This document shows, piece after piece, positions 53,241 to 64,000 of a stretch of DNA of 64,000 nucleotides. Position 1 is the first letter of the stretch, and every line of letters begins with the position of its first letter. The notes under the pieces were generated by a model, which saw nothing but the letters and a program-made list of their open reading frames with translations, was not told the DNA's origin and made no database searches. This DNA is from Desmodesmus armatus (taxonomy: Eukaryota; Chlorophyta; Chlorophyceae; Sphaeropleales; Scenedesmaceae), in assembly GCA_007449985.2 (NCBI GenBank), contig VIIQ02000087.1, positions 124,001 through 188,000 of the forward strand, in the 5' to 3' direction. A program made the position numbers and the translations under genes.

Positions 53241-54329
53241 ATGCGGAGTTTCTTGGTGCTGCTGGTGCTGGTGCTTGGTGAGAGGCAACCCGCACGCAAA
53301 TGCTGATGAGTCAGTTTTACTTCTACACGTGCTGACTGTGGCTGTTTGTGGCTTCGCAGGGTTGGCTACTGCTGCTGCAGCAGATCTAAACTTGGACCAT
53401 GGGCATGCCCATGCAAGTGCTAGGAAGCTGCTGCAGTCAGAGGCGCCAGAAATAGGTGTGTGCTCAAATGTCAGGCTAGTTGTGCACCAATGCAGCAAAG
53501 CTCAGATGACGAGCAGCATCGTTATTGGCTGTGGATCCACCCCTTGGCCCTGCTTGCTGTGATTCATTCAAGGCGGCATGTTTGCTGTGCTGTGCTGCAA
53601 TCCAGTGCTGTGCTGGGTTACGCACCTCTGATAAGCGGTGTAGATTCCTCTTTGACTTATCATTATATAAGCCAGTACCCCGCTGTGTGTGTGCTGCCTG
53701 CAGCTGCTGCCAAGGCTGCTGCCGACTTCTGCAAGAGCCCCGACATCAAGAAGCTCTCCTGCGGTTGGGCAACTGAGGACGAACTGGGCAAGACCAGCCG
53801 CACCTGCAATCTCTGTGGCACCGTCTGGGGCGGTGAAGTGACTCAACTGCCCCACGAGTACAAGTCTTTTAATGGCATGTACTACAAATCTCCTCGCTTT
53901 GTGTCTCTGGCATGTCGTCCTGGCAAGCTCCTGGTGAGGGCGGTGTTCAAGATGCTCGACGTGCCAAGTGGCGGGAAAGTGGGTGGGATCCTAAACCCTG
54001 CTGGGGTGCCAGGTACACTTGGCAGCAAGGCTTCTCCCGTGAGGCGCTGTGACCTGGAGCTCCCACCCTATGAGAATTCAAAGAGTGAGGTTGAGGCTGC
54101 GTTGAGGTCGAAGGAGGTCAACTGCAAGACGGTGTCAGACTTTATTGACCTCAAAGCCGGTCAGTGGTACAGTGACACAGCCACGTTTGACTTCTCTGGC
54201 TGTGAGGGAGTGAAGCAGAAGGGGCCGAGTACATACCCACCATGCCGTACATCACACACAACCCTGGACCAGGGTTTTTGCTGGCCAAGTTTGAGGTGCA
54301 GGAGGCATGATGGGGGAGTGCTGTGCTGA
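53241..54329 (+). CDS. Predicted secreted protein, function unknown
   Basis: Three exons, 53241-53277, 53360-53455 and 53704-54329, join in phase 1. The N-terminus MRSFLVLLVLVLGLATAAAA is a clear signal peptide; a His-rich stretch (DHGHAHASARK) follows. The mature part has paired Cys (ADFCKSP, KLSCGW, RTCNLCGTVWGG, SLACRPGKLL, RRCDLELPP, VNCKTV, FSGCEGV), as expected for a disulphide-bonded extracellular or wall protein. I do not recognise the family. The end is doubtful. After KQKG near 54222 the current frame gives a low-grade tail, while the next frame reads AEYIPTMPYITHNPGPGF and ends EVQEA-stop at about 54308. One missing G in the GGGG run would join the two. With the sequence as given the protein is 252 residues. 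Confidence 0.62.
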
Positions 54330-55710
54330 GCAATGCTTGTGGTGCTGACAGCTGTGTTTGAATCAGTCCTGAAAGTTGACGCCGTGTGGCAGTGTGTCAG
54401 CCTGCATGCCTGGCAGTGTGTCAGCCAGCATGCGGCATGCGTCCTTATCTGTGTTTTAGTTGCACGGTGTCATTGCAGCCAGTCCCTATTCAGTATTGCT
54501 TGAATATCTTCTGTGGTTGTGCCTCAGTTGCTTGTGTTGATCATCAACATGATGTCAGCATCAGATTGTCAGCCTGTTGTGTGTGTTGACACATATGTTT
54601 TTGTTCTTGAGTGTATGTGTCATGCCAGGCTCTTATGCATGGGGACACAGTGGGGCAAAAAGTAACTTGTCTAGTTTCAGGGCGCGTGTGGCGGGACCTG
54701 CGCTGTATCAAGCAAAACTACTTGATATATCTGATACCCTGGGACTTTGCTCGGGGGCTCTAGCTGCTGCTGGCTATTGGTCATCCGCCTAACAACCTTG
54801 ACTTCCAGGATTCGAACTGTAAGGGGGAACGTGGGTGCTGTGCAAACGTTCAAGTGTCTTGGGCGCCTGTTGGTGGCAGTGCGTGGTGTGAGTGTGCAGG
54901 TCGTTGGCCAGCTGCTGCTTGATCGACAGGTTGATCTGCAGCTGCTGCTGTGCGCTGCCTCAAATTCGTCTCTTTACTGCGTTCTTTCCTGTACATCAGC
55001 TATCTCCCCTGGCCAGCGCTGCATTGCGTGTGCAGCAAGGCAGTGTCCCCCCAGACACTGACAGTTGGGCTTTTGCAGCTGCTTGTGTGGAGCCTGGCAG
55101 TGCAGCAGTCGACCCCAGTTTGGTCAAACGGCCCTATCCTGCCCTCAGCACAGGACTCGTGTTCATACAGGTGTGCTGTTACAGGTGTGTGCCTGCTACT
55201 GAAACATGCTGGCAGCCCCTAGCTCTAGCTTGCTGCCTGCTGCTGGCTGCACCACAAGCAAAGTCAAGGTTATTGGCTGTGCCAAGTTACTTTTTGCCCC
55301 ACTGACACTAGTACCAGTGTTGATCCCCAAGTGATTGCTTGTTTGTGCATCTGGTGTGACAACCCACAATAACAAGTGACTGCTGCACGCTGAAGGGCAC
55401 TAGGCAGAGCAGCTCCACACCTGCTTGCTTGATCCTTGGCCAGCGCTGCAACAAGTTGAGCGTTTCGGATGACATAACGACAATGAATGGCGCTGGTGCA
55501 GACCAGAGGACGTGTGCCCACGACAACAACACCAACTTTCCGCCTGTTCCCACGGCGCAGAGAGAGTGCATGTGCTGACACACCATGATGTTGCAAGCTC
55601 ACTCGCAACTTGCATCACAACAACATCGATGCATCGCCCACATAGGCAAAGCATTGCACCCAATGTCGTGCAAACCCACACCACAACAAACGCTACACAA
55701 AAAGCACGGG
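54330..55710. other. Intergenic region between secreted-protein and Gln-rich genes
   Basis: No recognised coding region. There is a tandem repeat of about 24 bases near 54387-54435 (GGCAGTGTGTCAGCCTGCAT, and again with CAGCAT). Confidence 0.45.
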
Positions 55711-56668
55711 CTAAACCCAAACACCATGTGCATCCGCTATATGCGCCAGCGCTGACAGCTGCACACCAGGGTATAAGCCCTGCAGCGAGGCCAACTCTGA
55801 CAAGGCCTGCACAACAGCAAACTCCTCCCGTGCCTCGGCACCACCGTCACCACCTGCTGTTGGTGACGCTGCTTCTGCAGCTGCACCTGCCTGCTGTTGC
55901 TGTATTTGCAGGGGTTGCTTGGTGATCAGCAGCTCCTGTTGCTGCTGCTGCCACTGCTGATGCTTGCCGGTGGGCAACTTAGCAGCAATGCCAGCAGCAG
56001 CTGCTGCTGCTTCAGCTAGACGAGCCAACCTGCTGACATCCCCTGCCTGCTCCTGGCCCATCCCCACTTCTGCTCCTGCTTCTACATCAGCACCGCTGCC
56101 GTCCGCAGCAGCAGCTGGCAGAGCCGCCAGCACCTTCAGCCGCTGCTGCATCTGCTGCTGCTGCAACAGCGTCTGCACCAGCTGCTGCAGCCCCACTGCC
56201 AGATCATCGTCCAAGACAGCAGCAGCAGGCAGCACTCGTGACACCAGGACCTCCAGCGGCACTGCTGCTGCTGCTTGAGGCAGCCTCGATGGCTCATCAT
56301 CTGCCAGGCAGTCAACCAGCGCACATACCGCACTACACCACACGTACCGCTGCTGCTGTGACATACCCACAGCCGCCTGCGCCCATTGCACCACAGCTGG
56401 GGTTGAACCTCCCGCTGCTGCTGCTGCTACTGGTGGTGCCCCCTGCTGCTGTGTCGGCTGTGGTACTTGCCCAGCATCTTTGGCTTGTGCTGCCGCAAGG
56501 GCGAGGGGCCACACATCCCGCATGAGTGTGTACAGTACATGCTGCTGTGCCAGGTGGGGTCGTACAGCCCTGGCAGAACCTGCTGGGCCAGCTGCTGCCA
56601 GTTGCTGGGCCCCAGGGACGCCAGCTGCTGCTGCCGCTGCAGAGCCGCCAGGTGTGGCTGCAGCCCAC

Positions 56669-56702
<34 letters not shown>

Positions 56703-58691
56703 GGCGGGCGTGGTGCTTGTTTGCTGTTGGTGCAGGCTGCTGGCAGAAGCAAGAGCCGCCGCCGCTGCTGCTGCCGCTGCTGCTGCGTCAGGGTGGAGTG
56801 GTTTGTCAGGGGCGGGTGTTGTGAGCACCGCCCCTTGTAAGGCTCCACCCCGCTTCACCCGCCTGATACGCGACGGAGCACCCTTCACACCACCACTGCT
56901 GCTGTTGCTGCTGACAGACAGCTGCTGGTGTGCATCGACAGGCTCGGGGTGCGACTGCCGCTGCTGTTGCTGCCTTAGCAGAGGAGACGGCTGCTGCTGC
57001 TGTTGCTGCTGCCACACCACCTGATCCCCCTTGGCCTGAGCACCCTCCGGCAGCAGCAGGGGCAGCCTGCCAATGTCCACTGCTGCTGCTGCTGCTGCCT
57101 CAGCGTTGGCTGCTGTGGGAGGCACCTGAGGTTGTTGCCCAGCTGGCGGCGCATTGGCTGGTGCTGCTGACGCACTGGCCTGCAACAGGGGCATGGACTC
57201 TTGGTGCTGCTCCTGCTGCTGATGCCGGGCTGGGTGCTCAGCTGGGTGCTGCGTTGCCTGAGGCTGCTGCAGTGGGTGGTGCATGGGTTGCTGCTGCTGC
57301 TGCTGCTGCACCCTCACCCGCCTAGCTGACCGCACCACACCTTCCATGTTGATGGCTGGCTGCTGCTGTTGCTGTAGTTCTGGGTATTGCTTGCCAGCTT
57401 TCAAGCGTTGCAAGAACTGCTGCTGCTGCTGCTGCTGTTGGTCAACACGCTGCAGCAAATTGGCAGCAGCACCAGAGCTGCTGCTGCTGCTACCTATGGT
57501 TGCAGCATACCCAACCTCCTCCCAGCTGCTGGTGCTGCTGCTGCTTAGGAGGTCAGCATCAACAGCAGCTGCAGTTCCAGGCAACTGCTGCCATTGCTGC
57601 TGCTGATTTACAGGAGGCAACTGGGGTCTGTGTGACTCCAGCACTGGGTTGCTGGGGGGCTGCCAGAACCGCTGCTGCTGCTGCTGCTGCTGGGGTATTG
57701 CTGGTGGCAGCGATGGTGCCTGCTGCTGCTGCTGCTGCTGCTCTTGAGGCAGTGGCCAGCGGAACAGGGAGCCTGGCCCATCCGCCGCTGCTGCTGCTGC
57801 TGCAGCTGCTGTGGCCTCCTCAACCTCCTGTAGCTCCTCTTGCTGCTGCTCAACCTCCAAAAGAGCCTCACGAGCTGCAGCAGTCAATGTGCTTTTGGTG
57901 GAGTGTGTGGCTCCTTTATTGCTGCTGGCTGTTCGTGTCCTGCTGGCTGCTTGTGCAGCAGCCCAGGGGTTCACTGGAGGCTGTCCTGCTGCTACTGTTG
58001 CTGCAGCAGCTGGGGACTCTGCACTCTCAGCGAAATCTGAAGCATCCTCGGCAGGGGATGGACTTCTGCTGCTGCTGCTGCTGGTGGTGCGGCCTCTGGT
58101 GGCTGCACGGCTGGATGGCCTGCCTTTGTTGCGGCTTGTACTGCTGTCTATTGTGGGTGCAGGGGTCTGCCGTGCTTGCTGTGCTGCAGCTTCTGCACTA
58201 GCACCTGCTGCTGCTGCTGCCTTGCCGGTCTGGCCCCACGGCAATGACGAAGCACGCTTGCGAAGGACGGCTGACTTCGCAGCTGCTGCAGCAGCAGCAG
58301 CAGCTGCATTGGCAGGAGATGTTGTTTGCAGCTGCTTTCGCCGCTGCTCTATCAGGCGCCTGGCTGCTGACTGGGGCGCTCCTGTTTGGGAGGCTGCTGG
58401 TTGGTCGCTGGAGGGCTTCGTGCTGCTTGCTGCACAATCAAACAGGGAGTCTATCAGGTCTAGATCGGTGCTGCTGCTGCTGTCCACTGCTGGCTGCTGC
58501 AGCTGTGAGGAACGGCCAGAGGCTGCTACACTAACTTTGGTACCATGAAAACGTTGAGGCCTATTTTGTGCAGCACGCACGTGCCTGCTGTGGTGGGTTG
58601 GACCCCTCATGCAGTTCTGCTTCCAGTGAGGAGACAGACTCTTACCCCTGTGTGTGAACAGCCTCCGACACCGACCAACGTGCACGTTCAT
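55711..58691 (-). CDS. Large Gln/Ala/Ser-rich protein, function unknown
   Basis: One long frame from 58691 to about 56555 (754 codons as an open frame) continues after a one-base shift into a second frame, 56523-55711; together they would encode about 1000 residues. Seen: an N-terminal stretch (DSSSSTDLDLIDSLFDCAAS), a possible basic segment (SAVLRKRASSLPWGQTGK), Ser/Arg-rich parts, many poly-Gln and poly-Ala runs, and a less repetitive C-terminus (QRYVWCSAVCALVDCLADDE, VLPAAAVLDDDLAVGLQQLV). The protein motif GPSNWQQLAQQVLPGLYDP runs into LAQQHVLYTLMRDVWPLALA only with the shift near 56555, so a base is probably missing there or an intron is hidden. No catalytic domain is recognisable. Long Gln runs in algal proteins are common in transcription and RNA-processing factors, but that is only suggestive. 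The true start could lie in another exon. Confidence 0.5.
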
Positions 58692-58964
58692 TGACTGCAG
58701 CCTGTATAGCTACTGTACATGCTTGCCTGTGGAGCACGTAACAGTGTGTCAGCTGATCTGACTAAACTAGCAACAACCGCACATGCATGGGGCGACACCG
58801 CCATGACCAGGCCATACATTTAACCTACACATACACGTCAAGGTCGCACCAACAGGGCATCGCACACATATGGCCCTTGCTGGACAGTATCACATCACAG
58901 CACTGTGCTGAACAGCATCACCAGCCTATCTGCTGTGCTCCCACACCCAGTGCAACAATCAGTC

Positions 58965-61900
58965 ATGCCAGCAGCAAAGAAGCCTGGGGGGACGGGCTTG
59001 GTTGCTCAGCTGACCTCGCTGGCCCGGAAGGTCCCAGTCAGCAACATCGTTACGCTGCCTAGATACTACCGCACTCTGGACCTACTTCTGACTCAGGTGA
59101 GGGCACAAACAGCCCACAAAGCACACAGCCTCTGATGTGACAGGTGTGAGATCATTGTAAGGACATCATGGAGCAGCAACTCACAAGAGCACGTGTTGTG
59201 TGCTGCAGATAGCTCTGTACCGGGGAGCGCAGAATGATGAGCAGCTGTATGTTATGCTGCTGCGCTACACCAGGTAACAAGTGCTCTCACTGCAGCACAG
59301 TCAGCACCTGCAGCATTACTTGGTGTGTGTGCATCTGTGTTACAAAAGTGAAGTCCGTTTTCTGCAGCCACTCAGTGACAGTGACTGTCTGTGATCATGA
59401 GTGTGCATCCCATCCCGCCACCTTCCTTGTGTGCATGCTTCATGATGTGTGTTTGTTTGTTGTGCACCCACCTGTACGCAGCATGGTGGTTGAAACCATC
59501 AAGCAGCACAAGGACTTCAGTGAAACATCACCACAGTACCAGATGGCAGTCAAGGTGAGGGTTTTGTTTTTCAGCAGACCTGATATTTGGGCCAACCTGC
59601 AGCAGCAGCATTCATGCAGGCCTTTCGTGCGCAGCAGCTGTGCAACACCAATCTGTGTCAGGAACTTTGAGGTGTTGCTTGCAGTGAGCTATACAAATTC
59701 TATGTCATGTCATGCAGCAGAAAGCAGGGTGCTAACTGTGCCTCGCTGTGGCCGCGCGGTGGTGTGGTGTCCCAGGTGTGCTGAGGTGTGCTGAGGTGTG
59801 CCGAGGTGTGCTGTGCTGTTGTTGTGCTGTGCTGTGTTGTGCTGTGCCTTTTGCAGCGTGCCTATGAGTATATGGAGGAGCTAGAGCGGCTCAAAGTCTC
59901 ACTGCTTGCGCGCGACATCGCCCAGCCCCAGGCACACACCTACCGCAGACCAGCAGAGGCAGTACGCATCGAGGACAGCGCAAAGCTCAAGGACATAGAC
60001 TGGGATGCCGCAGCAGCACCAGCCGCAGCTGCTGCTGGCATGTTTGGTGCTGCTGCCGCTGCTGCTGGTGCTGCCTCGGCCCCTGCTTTGCCCCCTGGGT
60101 ATGAGCTCACAGCAGATCTGGAGTGGCCGCCTAGGGGATCGGCCCCAGGCAGCAGCACTGCAGGCCTGCTGGGTCCTGCTGCCTCAACAGCACCTGCAGG
60201 AAGTAACAGCAGTACAAGCTACCTTGGCGGCAGCAGCAGCAGCGCAGGAGGTCAGCCGTGGCCCGAGCCGATCAGCTACAGCAGTCACTACACCCCCAGC
60301 AACGCCCAGCTGCTACAGAAGCATTCGCTGTTTGCTCCACGGACGGGGAGCGGCAGCAGCAGCTGGGAGCAGCAGCAGCGGCAGGCGAGCAGCAAGGTGC
60401 GGTACCCCTCCTTCAACTCCAGCCCTATCGACGCTGTCTGGGCAACCGCACCCAGTAGCGGACCTAACAGCAGCGGCGGTGGTGCAGCAGCAGCAGCTGG
60501 GGTCCCAGACATCAGCAGCTTATCGCTCCTAGAGCAGCAGCAGCGGCTGCTGATGCAACCCTCTGCCGGCCCCAGCCTAGGGCCGCAGCAGATCGAGGTT
60601 CAGAGCATGTTGCCTTGCCAGGGGCAGCCTGGAGGGACGTGTGCAGCACCCCCGCCCCCGCCACAGCAGCAGCTGGTGCCAGTAAGTGTGGAGAGTACGG
60701 CGGAGGCAGCAGCAGCGGCAGCAGCGGGGCCCAAGAGCCTGAGCAAGCGGGTTGATCTCCGGGATGTTCACATCAGTGTGGCTCTGATGAACGACTTCCT
60801 GCACTACTCGGCCAACAACACTCGGCGGTGAGTGCGGTTGGCAAGGGGGGTGACGTGGCAGTGGGATGGGTGATCAGGAGGCTTGTGGCTGATTTTTCAG
60901 TGGAGGTCGTCTTTATGCAGTGGTACCAGGTGTCACTGACGTTTCGCCGCGCCAGCCAGTAGTTGGTGGTTGTGTTTAGCAGCAATTCCATGTTAGGGCG
61001 CGCAGGCAGCTGACCGACGGAGGCACTGGCAAGCTCTTTTGATCAAGTCCCCTTGGTGTCAAGCCCTCAGCTGAGCTGGGGTGTGTTGTGTTGTGTTGTG
61101 TGCTGCTGCTGCTGCTGCTGCTGCTGCTGTGGTGTGTGTCGTGCAGGGGCATTGAGTCCTGCGGCATCCTTGCTGGCTGCCTGTCAGCCTCAGACAGCCG
61201 CTTCACTGTCACGACACTCATAGTGCCCAAGCAGGTGAGACACACACAGGGCCTTGCAGAGATATCTACTTGTATCTCTCCAAGCCTCCTTTGTAGTCAG
61301 CAGGCCGGATCCACACAACAGGCTGCAGGCTGGTAGGGGAGCGTCCTGTCCTCTTGTTGGTCGGTGCAGGCTTTGTTGTTGTACTTACCTGTTACTGGCA
61401 GCGTCTGGCCGATAGTGCTTTGCTGTGGGACCCCCCCCCCCACACACACACACACACAACACACTAACAAGCGTCTGTGCCATGCTGTGCTGATCGTGCT
61501 GCTGATGCTCCTGTAGACCGGCACGAGTGACACTGTTGAGATGTTGGGTGAGGAGGAGGTGTGGGAGGTTGAGTCATCAAGGGAGCTAGTGCCACTGGGC
61601 TGGATACACACACACCCCACACAGGTAGGGCAGCCCTGCAGACAGCACTGTCCTGCTTCCTCAGTAGCATAGACATCCACACACAGTGCGGCTACCTCAG
61701 CCTTGCATTGTGGGGTAGTCGCATCTGCAGCATACATGTTGCCTAGTGTTTCTAGGTACAGGGGGCCGGGACCCCCACCGGCTGGCCACTGACACACAAC
61801 AGCTGAAGTAAGCCCGACTGCTCAGCAGCGTGGACATCCACACACAGTGCGACTGCCTCAGCCTTGCATTGTTGAGTGGTCGCTTCTGCAGCACACAAGT

Positions 61901-62221
61901 CACCTACATCCCAACGCATGATGCTGTGTCCACTGTCTCCCCACTGTGCTGCAGACCTGCTTCCTCAGCAGCGTCGACATCCACACACAGTGCGGCTACC
62001 AGACCATGCTGGAGGAAGCTGTAGCGATCGTGATGGCTCCAACAGACAGCCGCAAGAAGTGTGGCATCTTCCGCCTCACCACCCCTGAGGGTCTGGGCCA
62101 CGTGCAGCGCTGCACCTACCGCGGCTTCCACCCACAGTGCAGCAGCGTTCATTACGAGCTGTGTGGGCATGTGTACCTCAACCCCAATGCGAAGCATGAG
62201 GTGATTGACCTCAGGAGGTGA
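58965..62221 (+). CDS. AMSH: AMSH-type JAMM deubiquitinase
   Basis: Seven exons, 58965-59096, 59209-59273, 59482-59554, 59857-60827, 61147-61234, 61517-61624 and 61955-62221, join in frame to give 567 residues. AMSH is a zinc metalloprotease that cuts K63-linked (and K48) ubiquitin chains from ESCRT cargo during endosomal and autophagic sorting. Residues about 10-115 form a USP8-dimer/MIT-like helical domain (VPVSNIVTLPRYYRTLDLLL, AYEYMEELERLK). Then comes a long Ala/Ser/Gln-rich linker. The MPN+ domain starts at about 395 (VDLRDVHISVALMNDFL, GIESCGILAG with the conserved Glu). Its JAMM zinc motif is complete: WIHTHPTQTCFLSSVD gives His474, His476 and Asp487. It ends in PNAKHEVIDLR. Plant AMSH1/AMSH3 share this layout. 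The intron before the last exon holds decayed copies of that exon. A TGTAA, the usual green-algal poly(A) signal, occurs about 220 bases after the stop. Confidence 0.93.
61651..61900 (+). repeat. Decayed tandem copies of the AMSH catalytic exon
   Basis: Within the intron 61625-61954 the stretches 61651-61698 and 61816-61862 match the start of exon 7 (61955 onward), sharing GACATCCACACACAGTGCG. Both are followed by the same CCTCAGCCTTGCATTGT, which the real exon lacks. They read CFLSSIDIHTQCGYLSLAL and LLSSVDIHTQCDCLSLAL, so the catalytic Asp and its neighbours persist, but the rest of the domain is missing. Confidence 0.82.
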
Positions 62222-63390
62222 ACACTGCTGCCACCCCTAGCGGGTGAGTACCCTCACCGTCATCAGGGGGTGAGCACTGCCACCATCGCCACCACCACCC
62301 CTGCCCATGCAGCATGTTGATCTGTTGGGTCCTGTTGGTGTGGTTCTTGTTCGGTGATGGCCGTGGGGTGTGTGTTTGGGGGGGGGGGGGGGGGGGGCGG
62401 GGACTGCTGCTGGTTGGTGTGCTCTGTACAGTAGGGTGCGTTGTGTAAAAGAGTGGTGAGCGGTTCACACAGAGTATTGGATTTGTGCTGGTGTGCATGC
62501 AAGGTGTTGCCACACTTTGGATGGCGGGAGGGATCCGAGGCCTCTTCATTTGCACAAGGGAGCATGGTGTGGCGGGGGGGGGGGGGGCGCAGCGCTGTGC
62601 AGCCCGGCATTTTCGTCAGGGCACCATGCGTCGTGCGGTTGCCTGGTCTGTTGTGAGCACTGGGTGAAAATCTTATCACGGATTCAGTGATGGGCGTGTT
62701 TGTGTGGTCAGGCAGCGGTGACCAAACATCGGGCTGATGTTACCCGTCACCTGTGCAGCGTTCTTGGCTGGCTGATATCTGTTAGCAGAGATCAGCAAGC
62801 AGCTGGTAGCTGCCGAAGTGTTGTAACGGATTGGTGCTGGTTTGCAGACATCTTCGGCTGCTTTGCAAGGTCATTGCAGCAGCTCTGAGGAACCCAGCAG
62901 GCACGTTTGCGCATCTTAGGATACGATTATTGACAGGGATGTAATGGAGGTTATGGAGGAGGTGCGGTGGCATCAATTCATCGTGAAGTACCCTTCAACC
63001 CTGTAACTGCCGTGACACTACTTGTCAACAATGTTATTACTGGTGTTGTGACATGACTTTTGCAGCTGCACTGTGGCAGCCACACGATGAAGAGTGAGTC
63101 ACTGACTGTGTAATCCAACAGCCGACATCCCCGCTGCATTCCATCAGTGCTCTCATCTTCCAAGATCAGATCTCAAATTTACCAGATCATCGGTTCTACC
63201 AGATGATGCAGCTTGGACCCCTCAACTCACAGCAATCCCACAAAGCATGTAGCAAGGAATGCTTGATAAACCACCCATGTGCAATTTGTGATGTCAACAC
63301 TGCCTTGTCTACCGTGTCTGTACACCACTGTCATGTGACAGTCCCCCCACTGAACTAACAGCACCAACTACGACTGGTGACCTGCTCTAG
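62222..63390. other. Intergenic region between convergent genes
   Basis: It holds the AMSH 3' flank with two poly(G) runs (62378-62397 and 62574-62587). No further gene is recognised. Confidence 0.5.
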
Positions 63391-63607
63391 CTAGCTTGCT
63401 GCTAGGTCCTGCATGTGGAAGCCAAACAGCTGCAACACAGTGCTGCTCAACAGTGCCTTGTCAGCATCTGTGGCTCCCGGCAGGTGATAGATGTACTGCT
63501 GCTGCAGCAGCTGCAACACATCCTGGGGCCACCGTGACACCAGGCCAACATCACTCCCCCTGCCTGCAGGCAGGGAACCACCAGCAGAACCTGACCTGCT
63601 GACGTCA

Positions 63608-63657
<50 letters not shown>

Positions 63658-64000
63658 GCGGCACCACTGCTGCCGGCAGGTGCTGCTGACTGCTGCCCTT
63701 CTAACCTGGCACTGCTGCTGGCAAGGTACGCTTCACCATCCAGCCGTGGCCGCTTGGTAGCCTGCTGAGAGAACCCTGCACCATCTCCAGTGAGGAAGTC
63801 ACTCATAACACTGCCAAGCCTGCTGCTGCTTGGTGCACTAGGACCATCTGACATTGTGTCCACAGGGGCGATCTCAGCACCTGGCACAACAGGCGGCCAG
63901 CTGCTGCTAGCTGGGTGCAGAGCCCCAAACGGATCACACGGCGGCTGCTGGTGGTGGTGGTGGTGGTGGTAGTGGTGTGTGGCTGCTGCTGCTGCTGCCA
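63391..64000 (-). CDS. 3' end of a poly-Gln protein gene, partial
   Basis: On the minus strand, from the window edge, an open frame contains His- and Gln-rich runs, SDFLTGDGAGFSQQATKRP, RLDGEAYLASSSARLEGQQS and a run of about 16 Gln. After the Gln run the best-looking continuation is in another frame: SDVGLVSRWPQDVLQLLQQQ, then YIYHLPGATDADKALLSS and LFGFHMQDLAAS, with the stop TAG at 63391-63393. Joining them needs a base change in the CAG run, or a very short (about 32-base) intron, so the exact structure is open. KRPR could be part of a nuclear localisation signal. Family not recognised. Confidence 0.45.
63608..63657. repeat. (CTG)n / (CAG)n microsatellite coding for poly-Gln
   Basis: About 16 CTG units (CAG on the coding minus strand) lie in the poly-Gln gene at the right edge. 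Length changes here would alter the Gln run. Confidence 0.92.

Overview
This window is nuclear DNA of a green alga, most likely of the order Sphaeropleales (Scenedesmus/Tetradesmus type). The genes are rich in introns with GT-AG borders and G+C-rich exons full of Ala, Gln and Ser runs. Telomere-like repeats are of the TTTAGGG type. (GT)n and (CTG)n arrays are frequent. The best taxonomic clue is an inserted organelle-like piece at about 15.0-15.4 kb. It carries a complete class II tRNA with anticodon CUA, the amber-reading tRNA-Leu expected from chlorophycean mitochondria, where UAG means leucine.

Layout, left to right. 1-1322: 3' exons of a plant-type L-gulonolactone oxidase (GULLO). 2896-4830 (-): SAM methyltransferase with partial tandem copies of its last exon. 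5216-7005: small, probably plastid, membrane protein. 8718-11053: unknown four-TM protein. 11.3-11.6 kb: (GT)n. 13834-18590: a predicted type II membrane protein joining an N-terminal U-box (E3 ubiquitin ligase) to a TM helix, repeated glycosylatable stalk exons and two C-type-lectin-like domains; it is the most novel object here. 19159-20461: plastid small heat-shock protein. 21.6-25.2 kb: F-box/LRR/coiled-coil gene A, whose second exon has grown by a 1.34 kb (GT)n array. 26.3-33.5 kb (-): gene B of the same family, split by a 3.4 kb LINE in intron 1. 34.43-41.29 kb: 3' half of NOT1, the CCR4-NOT scaffold. 41.75-44.85 kb (-): near-identical 3.1 kb copy of 31.33-34.42 kb. 45.6-48.2 kb (-) and 49.5-52.0 kb (+): F-box/LRR genes C and D, head to head. 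53.2-54.3 kb: secreted protein of unknown function. 55.7-58.7 kb (-): Gln/Ala-rich protein. 58.97-62.22 kb: AMSH-type JAMM deubiquitinase. 63.4-64.0 kb (-): 3' end of a poly-Q protein.

Two themes recur. First, ubiquitin biology: a U-box receptor-like ligase, five F-box/LRR copies and an AMSH deubiquitinase lie within 64 kb; whether they act together is not shown. Second, local duplication: exon copies, some decayed, lie in introns of the methyltransferase, the lectin gene and AMSH, and a head-to-head gene pair and a 3.1 kb segmental duplication sit in the F-box cluster. The segmental duplication brackets a NOT1 fragment that begins in the middle of an exon.

Several reading frames are broken by single-base indels: genes A, B and D, the LINE, the secreted protein and the Gln-rich protein. 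Residual long-read sequencing error competes with real pseudogene decay in each case. Exon models were built by eye from splice sites and phase; none has transcript support.
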